Below, piece by piece: positions 24,001 to 35,702 of a stretch of DNA of 64,000 nt (position 1 is the first letter of the stretch; each line of letters opens with the position of its first letter). Origin of the DNA: Gnetum montanum (Eukaryota; Streptophyta; Gnetopsida; Gnetales; Gnetaceae); contig MNCI01025588.1 of NCBI GenBank assembly GCA_015680685.1, positions 212,286 to 276,285 of the forward strand, written 5' to 3'. The position numbers and the translations under genes are program-made. The notes below the pieces were generated by a model. That model searched no databases. It had not been told where the DNA came from and saw only the letters and a program-made list of their open reading frames with translations.

Positions 24001-25407
24001 CTAGAGTCCATTTTGAGTCATAACCTAATGTATGAGCATCCGTTTTTCTAACCTTAGTGACTTTAGAAAGTGAAAATTATAAGTGTCTCAAAGGTGATGT
24101 TGATGTAGCGTTAGCATCACCTCCTCAGCATCACCTCCATGTCACCATGCTTAAACTTATTTTGGGCTTCAATTTCAACTCTATTAGATCTTGGATGACC
24201 AGTCTACATTAGTTTAGGGATGATAGGCATCACTCTTAAGTAGTTTCAGTAAACTCTACAAGATATAAGATAGAAATTTTTCTAAGTTTGGTCAAGTGAT
24301 ACTAAAGTAGTATCAACATCATCTTCCTTAGTCAAGTCTCTAACATGCTTCACAACTCTACCTTTTAATAGAAAATTTTTACAAGTGTTATCTTTGTGAT
24401 GCGACACGAGCATTAGCATCACTGTGGAATAGAGTAGAGTAACTTCAATATAAATTCACCTTCAAACTCACTAAATCCAGATGTTATGAAAAGAAACTTA
24501 TCATGCTAGAAAATAAGAAAACTACCTATATTCAATTATTAAAAGAGAATATTACAATAGGATTTCATGACTCATAATCATTCAAACACACAACATTCAA
24601 ATGATACTATAGAGTAGGAGGCTGTACAACCACACAATGATTGTTCTTAATGCAAGACACAACCAATACAAAATCTCTTCCACAACTTAGAGTTGATCTC
24701 AATACACAAGCAAGACACAAGCCAATACATCACATAATTAATCAAGATCTACATACACACTTATCAACTCACTTGATGCTCGTTTCATGGTGATACAAAC
24801 ATTAAACTACATCAATATTTATTGAGAAAACTAAGAGAAGAAACTTGGAAATATTTTCCCAACTCAAATTGAGGATCTTAGGCCATTTTCATCCTTTTCT
24901 TCAATGTTTCAACTATTTCCTAATTTGGGATAGGTAATTTCAGAAGTTTCCATGGTTGTACGAGTTATCTCTAGCTTGAAATAAATATCTTTTTGAGAAC
25001 CCCAACTTGCAAGAGAGACGTCATTGTCACCTAGAAGACATCTTTAGTAGCCCTTATATGTCTCTTTTCAAGATCCAACATTAGTTCAAGACATCTCTTG
25101 AACCTCCCAAACATCTTTTTATCTCTTAAAACCTACAAAAATCACTTGTGGGGTAAAGAAATGAGATCAAACAATGTGTCCCTAAACTACCTCTTCCACT
25201 CTTCAAAAAGTGAACTCATGTGAACAAGGAAGTAGGGGTATCCCCCACTTATGAAGTTTGGTCATATCGACTCATACTACATCATCTATCGATTGATCCT
25301 TCCAATGGATCAAGTACTAATGCCTCTTCATTCCTTGAGTGCTTAAAGCTTTCCTTCATTTGAGTACAACTATTTTTCTCTACATTGAATGCTTGAACTA
25401 ATAAATA
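24000..25407 (-). repeat. 3' region of a second gypsy family (B), probable LTR
   Basis: This follows the integrase stop and polypurine tract on the minus strand, where the 3' LTR is expected. Part of it (25092-25195) is clearly related to 63036-63140, and the GATGCTAATGTTGATG-like words at 24060-24420 recur at 63160-63600. The LTR ends could not be fixed. Confidence 0.45.
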
Positions 25408-25415
25408 CCCCCCTT
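25408..25415 (-). other. polypurine tract of gypsy B
   Basis: AAGGGGGG on the minus strand, about 20 bp after the integrase stop codon at 25434. It is in the position where plus-strand DNA synthesis is primed. Confidence 0.6.
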
Positions 25416-25433
25416 CAACTCATTGATTTTATC

Positions 25434-26004
25434 CTATATGGTTTCCTCATCAACTGGTCCATGATAGTGCACAAAATCTAAAACATTAAACATAAAAGAC
25501 AAACCAACATCATTTGGTAAGTCAATTTTAAAAGCATTATTGTTAATTTTGGTCTTAATTCCAAAAGGCCTCATCTTCTTAGCTTCCAGCTTTGAGAAGT
25601 TGACACTTCTTAACATTTTTTTCTTTAAGTACATCCAAACAAAGTCATCAATAGTAAAATTAGGCTTCTACTTGCCCTCATGCCTTTTGAGAACTCTTTC
25701 TTCAGCCTTCTTCTCAATATTTGATTTTTCTTATACATGGACATCCCTTATCTCTTGCACAAAATCAACACTAAGTTAAGTTTCACCATCAAAGCTCTTG
25801 AAAGTGTCAACTATCTTTGAAAAAAATTCATAGTTCACCTCAAATGGGCTTTTACTAATGTAAATATGAAAAGCATTATTATATGAAAACTCAACATGAC
25901 ACAACAAGTTTTCCCACCTATTTGGCTGACCATCACATAAATACCTCAAAATATTCAGCAAGAATCTATTTACCATTCCCATTTATCCATTAGATTATGG
26001 ATGA
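25434..26004 (-). pseudogene. gypsy integrase C-terminal half, broken
   Basis: Integrase joins element DNA to the host chromosome. From 25982 the frame reads MGMVNRFLLNILRYL, PNRWENLLCHVEFSYNNAF and KSPFEVNY, the conserved end of the catalytic core (QTEVVNR...W...L...EF.YN......SPFEV.YG). The Glu of the usual TE motif is replaced by Gly. A second piece (25634-25434) has RSVNFSKLEAKKMRPFGI and NAFKIDLPNDVGLSFMFNV, the C-terminal domain. A stop and a frame change separate them. The upstream part is lost where the copia element begins at 26005. Confidence 0.8.
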
Positions 26005-27022
26005 TGTTGACCTTAATGTATCTCAAAACCTTAAGGAAAATGGAGAACAAAGGATGTTTGTGTGGTTGTGTTTGTAAGACAAGAACATGGACAAGGACTT
26101 AAGGAATCATGGACATCATGGTTAAGGACTTCATAAAGAAATTGGGAGCAAGGGAAAAAATAGAGGTTACAACAAAATCAACAAAAGGAAGCTTTAGGAA
26201 TCAAAGTATAGAAGCTAAGAAGATGTCTCTTAGAAGCAAAAGATGTCTTGGTAGAATTAAAGAAGACCCAAAGAAGATGTCTCCTAAAAACAAGAGATGT
26301 CTCCTTTCAAGAGAAGCTATCTCCTCAGAGATGTCTCCTTTACAAAAGAGACATCTCCCTAGAATCGAAGTCTATTACAGAGAGACACCCCAATCTTGAA
26401 AAAGAAACCTTCACTAGCTGTTAAATAGCCATTGCATGAATTCTGAGGTGATTTCAAAAACTTCAAGGCTATAAGAAGACTTCATTCTCTTGGACATTAT
26501 GCAAGTTTTGAGCAAGCATTATCATTATCAATTCAATCATTATATATTTTACTTGTGTACTTTAGTTGTCAAATCATTTGGTTGTAGTGTTGTACATTTT
26601 GCTTCAAAGTACAAGGACTTATAAATTAGTTACATTCTTTCCTTGTGATTTTGTTTCTCTTTCTTGTTACACCACTGGGGTTCATGTGCTTCTTGCAAGA
26701 AGGCATTGTCATTGAGCTTGTTGAGATCCTATGGGATTGAGTGTTTGTGTAGTTTCAAAACACTCTGGAGTGGATATCAAGTTCTAAAGGTTGTGGGATC
26801 TTGAAACCACATTCTAGAGTGGAGCTTAGAGCTTGTACAAGGTGTGATATCCTTCAAACCACATTTTGAGAGAAACAAAGTTTGAAAGTGTGCAAGCAAT
26901 CTACCCTCCGAGTGTGGAGTACTCAAGTTGGGGAACCATGTTATTTTGGTTATCATTTTTGTGGATGTTCATTTTTGTTTTGTGGAACTTATTCATACCC
27001 CTCTTCTAAGTTCAACAATTCT
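26005..27022 (+). repeat. 5' LTR-like region of copia copy 2
   Basis: Begins TGTTGACC and includes AGATGTCTCC-type motifs at 26220-26360. It then has long stretches shared with the reverse of 3771-4886, for example around TGCTTCTTGCAAGAAGGCAT (26690). It ends just before the primer site. Confidence 0.55.
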
Positions 27023-27029
27023 TAAGTCA

Positions 27030-27039
27030 TATCAGAGCC
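27030..27039 (+). other. primer-binding site (initiator tRNA-Met type)
   Basis: TATCAGAGCC, the core of the copia tRNA-Met primer site, 40 bp upstream of gag. Confidence 0.65.
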
Positions 27040-27078
27040 TGATACTCTTATGCTCTACATCATTTCCAAGAGTGAACA

Positions 27079-28923
27079 GTGGAGGAGACTTCTTACATAA
27101 AGCCATCCATGTTCGATGGAGTCAACTTTGCTTATTAGAAGGAAAGGATGCAAGGCTTCTTCAAATTGATGGAGTTTGAAGTCTAGGAATCCATTCTTAA
27201 AGGCTACACACTATCCATCAACAACACAACAAGAGCCATCAAGCCCTAGAACAAATGGATGCAAAAAGAAAGAGATAAGTTCATGTTTGATTCAAAAGCA
27301 AAAAATTGTTTATACTGTGCCTTGAATAAGTCTGAATTTAATAAAGTAGCTAGTTGTAAAATGCCCAAAGAAATTTAGGAAACATTAGAGGATACATATG
27401 AAAGAACTTTGATAGTTAAGTAATCAAAATTGCTAGTCTTGCAAAGTGAGTACAATAAGCTTAAGATGAGAGAGGGAGACAAAACAAAAGATTATTTTTC
27501 AAGGGAAAATGATCTTGTTGTGGCCATTAGAGGTACTAGTAAAGATTTTTCCAAAAAAAATGTTATTATAAAGATGATTAGGACTTTACAACTTGAATTT
27601 AGACCAACGGTGACAATAATGGAGGAAATTATAGATTTCTTCATTTTAAAATTTGAAGAGCTTTAAAGTGCTCTCATAGCTTATGAAATGAATCTCATAA
27701 GTGAAGGGACTATTCAAGAAAAATCCATTACTCTAAAACCAACTTCAAAAGAAAAGGAACTTGTAGATGAGAACAACCAAGAGGAAGTAACTTTTATCTT
27801 AAGAAGGTTACAAAGGCTTATGACAACAAGGAATAAGAACTTAAATCAAAACAAATCCAACTAATTCAAAGGTAAAGAAATAGGCGAAAATTTTTCATAT
27901 TCTAATTTTGATTTTTCATCAATAGAATGTTGGACTTGTGATGGTACAGGCCATGTAGCCTTTGAATGTCCAAGTAATGGCAAGTTACCACAAAGGGATA
28001 AAAATGATATGGAGTTGAAAATGGCCAACTTCTACACAAGTTGGGATGATGGATAAAATAGCAAAGAAGAGGTGGAAAATGATGAAAAAGACCCATGTTC
28101 CATTTGTATGGCTCTTATTGATGATGATGCTAGTGCCTCAAATGATGAATTCAAAAATGACGAAGAAAGGTATGAACTTTTATCTCTTCAAAGTCTTTGT
28201 ACAAAGTTAAGTAAACAAGTAAAAAGTAAGGATCAAGACATTTCTTTATTCAATTCAAAAATTTTGGATCTCACTAATTAAATCTCAAACCTTAGAGCTA
28301 AGAATAAAGAACTAACCAAGTCTTGTGAGTAGATGAGAGAAGAGCTTGCAGATGTAAAACCTGTGAATGAGAGGTTAGTTAAATGGAAAGAATCCCTTCG
28401 AATGGTTCTTGGACTAGGAAGAAGCCCATAAGATAAAAGTGGACTAGGATGGTATTTCCAAGAATAAGAACTAGCACAACCATCATTTCAACTAAGTAAA
28501 CCTCCAAGGAGTAAAGACACTACATCCTAATTAGAAGAAGCTCTTATTCATCAAAAGGCTCCTCAAAGATTTGATCACTCTTACTACAATAGGATGGTTA
28601 GATGTTATTATTGTCATAAATTTGGGCATAAGCAATAGGATTTTAATTTGCAATTTTATCATATGAATATCTAGTCATACCATAAGACTCCTTGGTCTTA
28701 CCAAAATACACTAAGAAAGGCTACTATGCAAAACCATAGGAAGAATTGAGCTACTCAAAACGAAAAGAGGGTTAAGAAAGAATGGAGAGTCAAACGAAAG
28801 GAACAAGGAAATGAGGAGGCTCTTTCTAGAAAATTCATGAGAGGGAGCCAAGCCTTAGAAATTAAAGACATCCATACAAGAAGAGAAACCTCAATAGAGG
28901 AATCTCATTCTCTATCATACTAA
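27079..28923 (+). pseudogene. gag: copia-type gag with two zinc knuckles, broken
   Basis: The start has decayed from ATG to GTG (27079). Coding similarity then runs for about 600 codons in nearly one frame, with roughly 15 stops. Core segments are SEYNKLKMREGDKTKDYF (27440 on) and IIKMIRTLQLEFRP. The first zinc knuckle, CWTCDGTGHVAFEC (about 27930-27970), is intact (C-x2-C-x4-H-x4-C). The second, starting CYYCHKFGHKQ (28600), has a stop and has lost its last Cys. An acidic, coiled-coil-like segment lies between them (28072-28281). No protease motif follows. Confidence 0.75.
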
Positions 28924-29249
28924 ACACCTTCATTTTTTATCAACAAAGAAGGTAGGTAGAGGCAAGTTTTTAATTTATTGTAAGCATCTATTAAGACCAA
29001 AGTCCTTGACAACCTTTCCTAAACCCCAACTTGTCGAGCCTCTTTTAAAGGAGACATCTTCCTAAAGACATCTTTTAGGAGACATCTACTTCTAAAAACA
29101 AGATGTCTTCTTGTCATTTCCCTCAGCATGGCAAAGAAATCTACTTTAAAAAGGATACATCTATCTTGATTTTTAATTAGGGAGGAGATGCCTATCTTCC
29201 AATAGAGACTAAAATACCACAAAATTTTGCATGTTATAATCAATCTTCA

Positions 29250-30670
29250 TCATGTAGCTTTTACCCCGGAACTTGAGGCAAAATTTCATTGTAAATGTGA
29301 AAATTGTAATCCACAATGAGCAATTTCACATACTTTATACTTTTGAGACTAAAACATTCCTCATAAGTGGTTAGAGCCTCATTCCCCAAGTGAAAAAAAA
29401 GTCACATAATGTCTATCTTTAGGCTTGGGGGTGTCAAAATTGCCTTTTAAAATGCCAAAAAAAAAGTAATTTGATGGGTTTTAGTGGGGTAGACATTTTT
29501 CTATGCTAAAAACATATGCAAGGGGTAGATCTCACTTACCCCTAGCATGGAAGGGTGGGGGTTTGAAAAATTTTCCCCTTTCAATGTGGAGACCAAAGAT
29601 ATATTTTGAAAACTTTCCCCTCAAATCAAAAAGCTTTCCCCTAGCTAGGAAATTTTATCCCCAGCTTGGAAACTTTCCCCCAGCTTGGAAAGTTTCCCCC
29701 CCAGCATGGAAAATTCAAACCCCCAATGTGGAAGCCACAAAAGGAAAAATTCATCAAGTTATGCACTTCAACTTTGACCAACCACTTCAACAAGCATGGT
29801 GGAGAGCTCAACGTGGAAGATTCATCTCCACTGTGGAAGCAACATGCTGGTTACCATTTTTAGTAAATAGAATGACCATGGGGGGAAGAACTTACTATGT
29901 TTAGTAACCCCCCAAATTTGGGCACCCATTTCACCTAAATTTCGCAATCAATTTGTAGAAAAACTACATCAAATTTGTAGTCATTTTGTAGCCAATTTGC
30001 AGCCCCATTCATGGCCCAAAGACCCTATAAAAGCCAAACTCCAACCATTTACAAGTTCTAGACATTTTTGAACAAGTTTGGACATTTTCAACAAGTTGAG
30101 CATTTTGACAGCATATTACATTGACAAGAAATTTGCATATGTAGAATTCCACACTTGGGACATTTTCAGGCACTTAAGAACTCTTATAAGTTCTCATACT
30201 TGCATTTTCTTAAACCCCAATGTAGAAGCAATGAGGTAAAAGATTGGATCTAAGGTTGCAACAGCAAAGGAAAGTCCTATAGAGTCAAGAGTGGCTTGGC
30301 ACCTAGATCATGGAGCAGCTCATCTCGACATCAACAGCCTTTGAACTCTTGTACAAGTGGACTTCATTTTTGCTCATCTAGGCATCACTTTTTGTAAAAA
30401 AAATTCTCTAACTTATTCTTTATTCTCTTCTTAATAAAGTGTTAAGTTTTGAGTTTTTTGTTCAATAGAATTAAAGTTATTATTTTTACTTTATTCAAAT
30501 CTATTTATATCTTCACATTTTACATCTCCCAAGTCCCTGGTTGATCTACCGGACTAGCCAAGATGCCCTAAATTCCATTTTTATCGTGAAGGCCCTGGGG
30601 GTTTGGGGTTGAGAAACTGCTTGTTCTGAAGATCCTTGGTTCACGTTCTAGCCATCAAGGTTTTCAATCA
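29250..30670 (+). repeat. 5' LTR of element D (left edge uncertain)
   Basis: The right end is placed at CA (30670), 13 bp before the PBS-like site. The TATA box lies about 640 bp before that end, the same distance as in the LTRs of E (637 bp). The upstream part (29500-29860) carries about ten AGCATGGAA/AATGTGGAA motifs next to C- or G-runs. The left edge is inferred from the E LTR length only; no 3' LTR survives for comparison. Confidence 0.55.
30026..30033 (+). promoter_or_regulatory. TATA box of the D LTR
   Basis: TATAAAAG in the context GACCCTATAAAAGCC, in the expected U3 position upstream of a putative R region. Likely start of the genomic RNA about 30 bp downstream (near 30060). Confidence 0.7.
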
Positions 30671-30683
30671 TAGTAGTTTTTCT

Positions 30684-30700
30684 TGGTGCTAGAATGAGGA
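30684..30700 (+). other. PBS-like site of element D
   Basis: TGGTGCTAGAATGAGGA lies 13 bp after the LTR. Element E has TGGTGCTAGAAGGAGGGC at the same place, preceded by a T-run as here. The TGG start is typical of primer sites because it pairs with tRNA CCA. I cannot name the matching tRNA. Confidence 0.55.
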
Positions 30701-31570
30701 CATTTGACTAAATTCTATAGCCAAATCCATTATTTTCATTGCCATTTGCAAGTTTTGCCTTCATTTTTTGTAGCCAAGACCTTTGAAAAATCAACTTTGG
30801 TCTTTCCCCTCTGGTGACCAAAATTGTAGCATGGAAGTTATATGTAGTTGAACCTTGGTTTTTCATAGCACCTATTGTAAATTTTAAGGCCCAAAACCAA
30901 CGTTAATATTTCTTTTCCCCTTTTTTTTTGTTGCCAAAAGTCTATTTTCTAGCTTCTAAAAGTGGATGGTTAAAGTCATACATGAGTTCAACATCTATTA
31001 TGAATTCCTAGAGCAAAGCTAGCATGGAAGCCTTGATAAACATTTAAGTTTTATTACCTTAATATTTCTCACTAAACCAACGTTGGTTTCCATACCAACC
31101 AAGTCCACTTTTCCCTTCTTTTTACTAAAAGTTGGAAACCTACCAAAACCATCTTTGGAAATTGTCAAGTTTTTATTTTGGTCCTCAAACTTTCCACCCT
31201 CTCTCCAACATTGGAATAGGAAGGTGTGAAATTTCTATTATCTCATCTCCCCCCGCCCCGGCCTTCTTTTCCCCCTACCATACCTAGCATAGAGGCACTT
31301 GGGAAGTTAACTTAAGGAAGGTTTTATGCCAACGTTGCCAATATTCTATTTCTGGTAAAGGGGTAAACCCTCCTTATCCCCCACTTACTAATTATAGTAA
31401 GTATATTATTTTTTGTCATTTTCATTTTCTCTAAGGGTTTTTAAATTCCATTCACTAGAATTTACTCCAATATTAAAATTTATAGCCTATTCTTAAACAC
31501 TCATCAACACTATAACCATGTCTTTTTGAAAATCCATCAAATTTTCCTTCACCTTCATTGGTGAAAGATC
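30701..31570 (+). other. leader of element D
   Basis: About 870 bp between the PBS-like site and gag without a convincing frame. The word ACCAACGTT recurs near 30897, 31077 and (as GCCAACGTT) 31330. A C-run (CCCCCGCCCCGGCC) is at about 31250-31262. Confidence 0.5.
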
Positions 31571-31579
31571 ATAACCAAC

Positions 31580-33655
31580 AAGTCATGAGGGTGTATGATT
31601 CCAAAGACCCTATAGTCATTGAGTGTAGGTGATGTTTGAGAGTAATAGGGGAGAGTTCTGATTTTTCAACCATTAATGAAGATTGCTACAACTTCATTTA
31701 TGCCAAAATATAGGTAGGCATGCTTGTTCCCTAAATTGAAGTTGAAGCCAAGAGGGAATTTGAGCTCATACATAGGGACAAAAAAGAGCACATCTCTTTC
31801 CCATATGAAGAAATACCCCTTAATGATGTCTATTTTAGCTTCATAGCCCAATTAATTACTACAGAGGAGGAAGATGACTAGCCTACCTTTGGGGAACAAC
31901 AGGACGAAGAGGATGAATTCAAGGTAGAATTTGAGCCTAAAAATATCCTTGGAGGGCTGTTCAACCAAACATACCCCAATGTCACAAAACCTTCCCCTAA
32001 TGCCTTTGTTTTCTCCATGGGTATGGTGCCACCATCTTCCACTCCTCCACGCCCTACTACAGCAGACCCGATGCTAGTTGTAGCAACACATCACACCTAG
32101 TCAATGCCACAAACAACAAATAATAACATGTCAATGTCATTTGCAACATATCCATGAAGTACAAAATCATCAATGGTGGGTTTTACCACTGCAAATCCAA
32201 TAACTACTCACATAGGGTCCACCATGAAACCCCCTACAACATAAGGGTCACACACTACATTTGCCTCATTTATGCCCCAAGTACCAACACAAACATTTTT
32301 TTCTTTATTTGGTCCACAAGCCACAACCATAGTGTAACCTTTTCCTTATATCATGTAACCCATAGTGAGGTGAAAATCCTCACAATATATACCACAAACT
32401 TATGTACAAACCTTGCAAACTATGGGGCCTCTACCACACAAATCGTTAACATTATGGACTTCTACTAGGATGATGTAGTCCCACCATTGACACTTCCTCC
32501 TAGTGTCCCCATTCTACAATTTAGCAAATATAATGGAGAAGGTGATCCTAATGCTCATCTTACCACCTTTTGATCTGAATGTTTGCTCTTACAACCATGG
32601 CCTCATACCATCATGGGGATTCTTCCTATGTCTTTAACTAGAAAAGAACTCGATTGGTATCATGCATTACCCAAAGGATCTATATCCTCTCTAGAAGACT
32701 TAGTAGCCTAATTTTTCAATCGCTTCAAGTATAACTTAAAGCCTAACATGACACTTGACCAACTCATGAAGGTCAAGCATGGGCCCTTAGAACCTATACA
32801 GAAATTCATTCAGTAGTGGAATGGACAACTAAATGAAATAACAAAGCCCATAGACGAAGCCCACTTGTTAGCCATATTCAAGGGAGCAGTTAATGAATTT
32901 ATTAAGTCAAAAATTTACTACCTTGATCCACAGTCTCTTAGCCAAGCATTCTCACAAACTAAAAACATAGAGGATGTTGTAGAGGCTAGCCATGATCTAG
33001 CCTACATATCATATAAAAACCAACACACTGGAAGAGACAAAGAAAAGAGCAAACAAAGCAACACTACCTTATCAACCATGACCAAGGAAAACAAGACCAT
33101 GAATTAAGGGCCAAAGGTCAACCCACCTAAGGCCCTCACCAATGATTGTAGTAACCAACCATCAACTTCTAGGACCAATACATCAACAACAAACAAACCT
33201 AGCTTTGAAAGGAAGGACAAGCCTAAGTACACTGAGTTGCCACCAAAACCATCTAAGTTGCTTGATCAACTATTAAGAAGTGCACGCATGCAACATAAAC
33301 AAATGAACAAAGCCACTCAAAAGAAACACAAGTGACTATGTGAAATAGACAAAGATCCCTCTTTGGCAATGAAAGATGACCCCTTGTTGCCTAGATAGTT
33401 CAACCTAGACTACTCCTGCCATTATCATAAATTGCTTGGTCATGATACAAACTTATGCTTTGCACTAAAGGATGACCTAAAAAGGATGATAGATAGGGGG
33501 AACTAGTCTTAAATGGTTCTAACCTAGTTTGACCACAAAACCAGTCAATGAAGGTCTATAAAGGGCTATTGAATGCCAATGACAGCCCTTATGTTATTTC
33601 GACATTTAACATTGATGACAATTGAAGACTACAAGAGAACCATTCATGATCCAAG
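31580..33655 (+). pseudogene. gag: Tat-type gag of element D, broken
   Basis: Aligns with gag of E. The N-terminal segment near 31680-31810 (FIYAKI, then AKREFELIHRDKKEHISFP) matches YNFLYAKL and EKREYKFMYCNRKEFIPSP of E. The core is at 32510-32960: KYNGEGDPNAHLTTF, the tryptophan/leucine-rich stretch of the retrotransposon gag domain, then AHLLAIFKGAVNEFIKSKI. Near 33415 is CHYHKLLGHDTNLC, a C-x2-H-x4-H-x4-C zinc-binding motif usual for Tat-type gag, followed by FALKDDLKRMIDRGN. Many stops (mostly TAG/TAA) interrupt it. Confidence 0.8.
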
Positions 33656-33659
33656 AACC

Positions 33660-35067
33660 CCTTTATAATGAGAGAGCTTCTTTAGCTTCCCATATCTCAA
33701 GATCTCCCTTTGATGTAAGGGTATCATCATGAATACCTCTGAGAGAATCTTTTGTCATCAAGGTCCCCCAACCCAATACAACCCAAATAGTTGTAGCCCA
33801 ACCAACTGTCCAACAATCCCCTGTGATGGCCAATGCTACTACCTCTTCCTTACAACAAATAGCTAATAACCAAAAAATTTCAACAAACCAAAAGAGGAAG
33901 TATAAGTAAAAACTTGATAACAAGGGAGACAAGCAAACAGAGGCACGAAAGGAAGTGGGTCCACCAAAGCCCACTCCCATCTTGGCTATCCTTAGGACCT
34001 CCTTTGCCTCATCTCCTTCAACCAACAAGCCACGGGAAGACACTAAAGCCCACAACCAAAATAACAAAGAAGAGCCATAGCCTAAAACTGAAGTTTGCCT
34101 TTTGGGACGTATGAAGGAAGTAAAGCACAACTAGGGTGAGAAGCCCATGGCCAATAATAAAAGCTTCCTCAATGCAATGGACCAAGTTAAGTAATCTCTA
34201 AAGTAGAAAAAATACCACCTTAAGCTTACATGACTTGATTATGACTTCTACCACACATTGTGAGGCACTAGTCAAAATGTTGACCTCCATACCTATTAGT
34301 GAGGATATTCCTACTAATGAAGAATCCATCCATGTAGTGATGATTCCTCCCTCATTAGGGAGGAGAAATCAACACCCTTAACATTTTGCAATAGTGAAAT
34401 TAAGGTTAATACCTAGAATTGTGAGGTGGCTACAGCCCCTCCATTCATAACCATACATATAGTACAATTTAAGATGCATTGTGTGCTTGTCGATTATGCA
34501 GCAATAACCAACATCATCCCATGCACCATCGTTGAACACTTGGACTTAACTAAGCAAGTACAACCTACGACCACTGTAGCTCTTAAGTCCTTCAATGGAT
34601 CAAGGGTTTTCGTCAAGGGGTCTATCTCCTTAGAGTTTGTAGCTAGAAAACAATTCCCTACAACCACAAACTTCTTAGTGGTGGAAGACACACCAGGATT
34701 CAACCTAATCCTGAGAAGACCTTTGTTGGCTCAATTACGAGTTGTTTCCTTGTCCATCCATCAAGAAATTCACCTTCCTTACAAGGGAGGTGAAATCATC
34801 ATTCATGGTAACAATGTGGCTTCCCTAGTTGTCAATGATGTAGGCATAGAATAGTGGTTTGAAGTGGAGCTTCAAGAAGAAGCTTCTAGCCATGAAGAGC
34901 AAAAACCCAAGAGAACCAACGATGACAACAAGAAGCAATGTGATACACTATGGGATGAACTTCCTTTCAACATTTTAAGCAAAGGGAATAAAGAGTACAA
35001 GCTTGTGCAGAATAGGCCTTACTCACTCCCTAATCTTACAAAGATTAGGAAGATTCTACATAAGTAA
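33660..35067 (+). pseudogene. gag-protease linker and aspartic protease of element D
   Basis: The linker near 33745 (ESFVIKVPQPNTTQI) matches the same region of E (PFVIRVPKPSITPL). The protease proper is the open piece 34426-34854: LVDYAAITNIIPCTIVEHL at the active site, then KSFNGSRVFVKGSISLEF and TPGFNLILRRPLLAQLR. The active-site D-[ST]-G has become D-Y-A, so this copy would be inactive. Coding similarity to E continues to IRKILHK at 35064 and stops exactly at a donor-like GTAAAG. Confidence 0.8.
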
Positions 35068-35069
35068 AG
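35064..35069 (+). other. splice-donor-like site of the D intron
   Basis: GTAAAG directly at the end of protease similarity. E has GTAAAC at the matching point (52341-52336), and both are followed by TTT. The in-frame TAA that ends the D frame overlaps the donor. The reading phase to the acceptor at 61869 does not fit perfectly in D, perhaps through a one-base loss. Confidence 0.55.
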
Positions 35070-35284
35070 TTTACCCTAACCTTCCCCGTGCCTTTAGGAC
35101 AAGAGACAATGCTAACCATATAGGCTTACTTTTCATATGCAATTGTTGTTTTACACTTTATTCATGTAGCCTATGCATGTATCCATAAAATTATTTGCAT
35201 TGTTACATATTTGTTACAACCTTTATTTATTGTTATTTATGTTTTAAACATTAAAAAAGCATCTCTTTTAGACTACTTTTCGCT

Positions 35285-35460
35285 AAGACATAAAACTAGC
35301 ACCAAGGCCCGCTAAGGCCCAAAACTGGCATGATGGTCTGCTATGATCTTAAACTAACATTTCTGTCTACTAAGATGGTAAACTAGTAATGTGGCCACAA
35401 TCACATAATATAACTTATTCTTGCAATGGCCTAAAACTAGCAAACAATCCTTTTATCACC
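35285..35460 (+). repeat. ~30-bp GGCC-rich tandem motif, donor side of D
   Basis: Four to five diverged copies of a unit like AAGGCCCGCTAAGGCCCAAA CTGGCA. The same unit recurs in D at 61300-61680 near the acceptor, and in E at 51880-52130. It lies between the converging 3' ends of protease and the antisense gene. Confidence 0.6.
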
Positions 35461-35702
35461 ATATCTCTCATCGCATCGATTAGCCATAACTAAAAACATC
35501 AACATAGCCATTTTCAAAGTTTACAGCATAGATGCATATAGCCAAAAATAAAACCAAGTATTTAGATTTAAAATTAAAATGTCCATGAATACAATGTGTA
35601 GCAATGATGCCAAAGAATAACCATCCATAACATAGTCTTGACTAACCATAGCCATCAACATAAAAACAAGAACAAATAGCCAACGAGCTAAACTGAAGGA
35701 GG

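Larger units (their letters stand above)
26005..29240 (+). mobile_element. gag-only copia-type LTR element, copy 2
   Basis: Same parts and order as the copy at 1560-4886, here on the plus strand: LTR-like region, tRNA-Met primer site, gag with two zinc knuckles, then a tail and an AGACATCTCC-rich segment (29040-29110). No pol genes. Similarity between the copies runs through gag and past its end (shared words like GGCAAGTTTTTAATT near 28965), so the absence of pol is a shared trait. Confidence 0.65.

Noticed and set aside
26005-26070. Continuation of the gypsy B integrase across 26005 on the minus strand
   Set aside because: The frame gives a weak match, but the same DNA is shared with the unrelated left copy of the copia element at 4886, so it belongs to the copia LTR.
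29503-29904. 133-codon ORF as a tryptophan/proline-rich protein
   Set aside because: The pattern comes from repeated CCCCC and GCATGGAAA words of the D LTR promoter region.
33663-34130. 155-codon minus-strand ORF as a gene
   Set aside because: It is the shadow of the gag-protease linker of element D, which aligns with E on the plus strand.
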